This document shows, piece after piece, positions 60,390-64,000 of a DNA stretch of 64,000 nucleotides. Position 1 is the first letter of the stretch; the number at the start of each line of letters is the position of its first letter. The stretch is from Scleromitrula shiraiana (Eukaryota; Ascomycota; Leotiomycetes; Helotiales; Sclerotiniaceae), in assembly GCA_028455995.1 (NCBI GenBank), contig JABELC010000011.1, positions 682,001 to 746,000 of the forward strand. The letters run 5' to 3'. The notes under the pieces were generated by a model. The model was not told the origin of the DNA. It saw nothing but the letters and a program-made list of their open reading frames with translations, and ran no database searches. The position numbers and the translations under genes are program-made.

Positions 60390-63300
60390 ATTTCCGAATA
60401 GCCCAAGAAGAAATCTCCTACCGGCTTGGGAGATTTGTATAAAGACTTCTATTCTGCAGTGCTACGATATGAAAATCTTTTCATATCGGTTCACACGCCG
60501 GGTACTGAAACTTCCCTATTCATATAGAGAGGTCTTTTTGACGAGTCACGGATGTCTGATTTAATGGCAACATGAGCTACGAATGAGCTAATGAAGCAAT
60601 CCCTTCTCTTTTTCTTTTTTTTATTGAGATCAATGATAATGATTGATTGATTTTACACGGCTACACAATGAGAGATGCATAGCGAGGACAACTTCTTCTT
60701 TTCTTCAACCTTTCTTCTTACACAACCAAAAACTATTTCATCATTAGAATTTTACATTACTACCAATAATCACTTATTTCGGACGAAATAAGGCATACCC
60801 ACTTTCTCAAGAAAGATGGCGTTTTTACGGCAGAGAGACGATGCTTTTTTTTCCTTTGGCGGCGGCGGCGGCGGGAATTTGGTGGAGGAAATACCAGCAC
60901 ATGGGCGTTTAGGAAATATCTTTACTTTTTTTTTTCTCATTCATCGATGCAATAATGGTGATTTATTTACCTGCATTGATATTTTTACTACTTTGGTTCA
61001 CTGTAAATTAAGGTCATTTGGACCACCATTGGATAGGATAGTTTCTCACTTCCTCGGATTGGATTTGGACTTGGATTTGGATATTAAGAGAAGGGTTCAT
61101 ATGAGTATATATTTATCTTACAGTTAGCACACATGCATATGAAGGTTGAGCCACCTTTTTGCTCCCTTCTTTAGGAATTGGCATTAGCATTGGGGGTTTA
61201 GGAATAGGGATAAGAACAAGAATAGGAAATTTAGGAATCAATTAGAATATGATTCATGTTCAAAATATTTATTTTTGCATTGACTTACCTACTTGCTTGC
61301 TTGCTTCATCTCGTTTCTGTCTATTTGCAGTCTGTCTTGTTTTACCTTGTTGATTCTATTGCAGTATGTCGTACAACTGTAAAATTTAAATTCATACATC
61401 TATAGATATATCATGCAAAGAGCGTTTCAGATTTTATATTTGTGATGAACGGCGCGGTGCTTCCTTCATATTAGACTCTGGTATGTATTATAAGAGAATA
61501 GATGGACTGAAGCTGGACTGAAGCTGGTGGTACGAAGCCAACCCAACTCAACACAAATTTACCTCATACCCCCAACTCGACCTACATATTTCCTACAGTG
61601 TATTTATTATTACTGCATGTATGTACAGTCTGTAGCTACTGTATCTGGTGCCGTTATGACTGGCCTGAACCAGGGACCGTCATTGGGTGTATACATCACC
61701 ACAGCTTATAAAAAAGTAAAGTTCGTACAGAATCAGCATCAGCATCGGCATAGCATATCATAGCATAGCGTATCATCAATATAACAAACCCGTACTGTAA
61801 CGTACTGTTTCACTATACCTATCATATGCTATATGTATGCCAAAGCAAAAAAAAAAGAAAACCCCCCCGTCCTCTTACCTCATCATCATCCCTTCGCTCT
61901 CCATACTCACTACCTGCATCACGCTTCCCTCAAACTCCCGCTCCTCCTTCCCATTTCCATATCTTTTTCTTCCCAAATCTCCTCTCCCCAATCCTCCCCA
62001 TCCATAAACCCATTTGTTGCACATCTATCGGTCAGTATCGGGACACTCAGCAATTAACATCTGATTATTCTCATGTCCTTTTCGTTTTCTTCTTGCGATT
62101 GAAATTCGTGGTTTTGGTTTGGTTTGGTTTGGTTATTGGTTGTGGCGAGATAGGGATGGTGATCGTGGGTGGATATCGTGCTGCTGGGTGGTGTGTTGTG
62201 TTGTGTTATGTCATGTTGCGTGATGTATGGCGGCGGGGCGGGTGCGATCGGTTGGGAATTGGAAGAATCGAATGTTAATGTTAGTGTGGGAGTTGGGAAT
62301 GTGTTTCATTGTATGGAAACACGACATTACTTTTCTTTTCTTTTTTTTTATTCGTGCACATGTATTTACGTTGGAGAATTATTGTCGGGCAAATTTGGGT
62401 TGTATGCGATGCTATCTGGGTTGTGTTTTCTAGTGGGTACAGTAGCACTATCCAGCATTTAATCAATTCATCTATAACCCATCATCATTAGCACCATCAT
62501 TACCATTAACGAACTCATGGCGTAACATCTACCTAAGTAGATTCTGAGTTCTGCACCCGATTGAAGCATTACTTTGATAGTATCGGGGGAATGGATGGAA
62601 TTGTATAAATGAAATGTATATTGGATATTCCAACACTATCACATCTCTCCGCTTTCACGAGTTAGATATCAATATCAATATCAAAATCGATAATCCAATT
62701 GTTATCATTCGATGATATGATATGATATGATATTCTATTACTTCGTTTTCTCAAAAATCAATGCATCTATCGTCTCTCTCGTCTCATCTACTATTCGTTA
62801 TTTACGATATGGTAATGTAGTTCTAGTGAACGTAACAAATAGATTCATTAATCACTATTCAAGTACTCTCTAGAATGCTTGTTTTCACACAGTTGATAAT
62901 CACGTCAATTCATTTATGTGTAATATAATATTATATGTATGAATCTCATGGTTCTTATAGATGTTCACTTCAAGTTGCTAGTGGATGAAAATTAATTGAG
63001 TGAGCGAGTGAAGCTATCACGAAATATCAAGCCAAGTTTCAATATCTAGTTTCTATTCAAATTCTAAAGAAAGTTCACATCTAATCCTTTTCTGGTGTTT
63101 AAAAAAAGCTTTGACATTCAACCCTTTCTAGTTTATTTATAGTGAGAGTTGTATTGCTACTTAGTTGATATCCACAAGATACTTTACTAGCTTTAAGTTA
63201 TTAGCATATCTAGTGGTTTATGATTTGGAATACCCGAGGACTACTGCCTAGTGTCCGGATAGTTAGCATGTACTAGCACTAGTATCGACGTCATGAACGG

Positions 63301-63465
63301 GGATGTAAACATAAGCAGGGCAACAAAAACTAAGTGAGCGGGGTAACAATTCATTAAAAGTAAACTGATCCTCTCATGCCGTAAATCAACCTCAGTTGTT
63401 TTCTCATTACACTTATTCTTATCCAATATCTAGAAAATCACCCAACAAAAAACTCCAAATTCAAA
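60390..63465. other. 3.1-kb gene-poor stretch
   Basis: No gene supported. It has a GGC run near 60859-60874, TTGGAT-type repeats near 61058-61082, TTTGG repeats near 62113-62133 and a GATAT array near 62712-62731. The frame at 61826-62278 is low-complexity. The final few hundred bases should contain the promoter of the last gene. Confidence 0.5.
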
Positions 63466-64000
63466 ATGTCTACCGGTGTAGGAATGTCTGCGTGTTGTCT
63501 CTCGGGAAAAGTCCACGAGGGCACACCTACTGGAAAAGTAGAAGTAATCGATAATCTCTCAACATATATCGCCTCTCCATCCGATGGATCCAAAGCCAAA
63601 ACAATCGTATTCCTCGTAGACAGTACGTTCATCCATCCATCCTCTTTCCCCATCCTATCCAAACTAATCCATCTCACCTCAAACCCCCAAATTCTAATCA
63701 AAACAAAACCCCCCTCACAGTCTTTGGCTACACATTCAAAAACGTCCGCCTCCTAGCCGACAACTACGCCAAATCCGGCTTCACAGTCTACATACCCGAT
63801 CTCCACCAAGGCGACAGCATCCCCCTCAGTTTCCTCAGCTCCGTGGAGCCCCCCCTCTCCGCCCGGAAAAACCTCTCACTCATCGAAAAAGCGCAATCCA
63901 CGGGCATCATCTCCACCACCCTCCCCCCCTGGCTCCTCCGCCACCGCGAAGCCATCACCAAGCCCCTCGTCGCCTCCTTCATCTCCACCATCCGCTCCGA
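63466..64000 (+). CDS. dienelactone hydrolase family protein (3' end outside window)
   Basis: Exon 1 (63466-63622) and exon 2 (63721 to the window edge) flank a 98-nt intron (GTACGT donor) and join in frame. The visible 145 or so residues start MSTGVGMSACCLSGKVHEGTP and continue VFLVDIFGYTFKNVRLLADNYAKSGFTVYIPDLHQGD, the conserved N-terminal part of fungal dienelactone hydrolase-like alpha/beta hydrolases. The GDxxP strand-loop is clear. The catalytic cysteine or serine elbow and His lie beyond the edge, so activity cannot be judged. The second exon is strongly C-rich, like the first half of other genes here. Confidence 0.85.

Noticed and set aside
61826..62278. 150-codon frame
   Set aside because: Composition changes from CT-rich to GT-rich noise, with no recognisable protein content.

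Overview
The window looks like a piece of nuclear chromosome from a filamentous ascomycete. Genes carry short GT-AG introns of about 46-190 nt, some with good CTAAC/TACTAAC branch points, and intergenic DNA is long and full of microsatellites. Typical fungal families are present: HET, BTB, Zn2Cys6, MFS sugar transporter, Shr3 and molybdenum cofactor sulfurase. An AT-rich, RIP-like transposon island and a decayed arabinanase gene fit a plant-associated Leotiomycete (Botrytis/Sclerotinia-like). That placement is inference, not a database result.

Layout. 1-6 kb: one type II membrane GT23-like glycosyltransferase gene in repeat-rich DNA. 6-15.7 kb: an accessory block with three related BTB genes (two with reading-frame damage near the 5' end), a large HET-domain gene, a MITE-like inverted-repeat element, a GPI-type Cys-rich/Asp-Ser-rich surface protein, and a frame-broken fragment of unknown family. 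15.7-24.6 kb: mostly empty, with one basic proline/serine-rich protein gene. 24.7-29.9 kb: a six-exon MFS sugar transporter, a small SRPBCC-like membrane protein and the ER amino-acid-permease chaperone Shr3. 31.6-35.5 kb: a divergent pair, molybdenum cofactor sulfurase and a mitochondrial SOD-like (ribosomal type) protein. 36.4-37.6 kb: a Cys-rich, single-pass surface protein. 38.8-41.6 kb: a decayed block, made of an unrecognised multi-exon gene that leads in frame into a GH43 endo-arabinanase, with several stops and frameshifts. 43.7-46.6 kb: a SAM plus PH domain protein. 46.6-58.2 kb: no supportable gene; it contains a 3.1-kb AT-rich island with a dead Tc1/mariner element (intact-looking TIRs, TA duplication) inside a second, outer inverted repeat. 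58.3-60.4 kb: a Zn2Cys6 transcription factor. 63.5 kb to the edge: a dienelactone-hydrolase-family gene cut by the window end.

How the parts relate. Most genes are independent housekeeping or membrane genes and form no operon or clear biosynthetic cluster. The HET/BTB neighbourhood is the most plausible place for lineage-specific biology such as allorecognition or a fast-evolving paralog family. Several genes also show a C-rich to G-rich switch along the coding strand.
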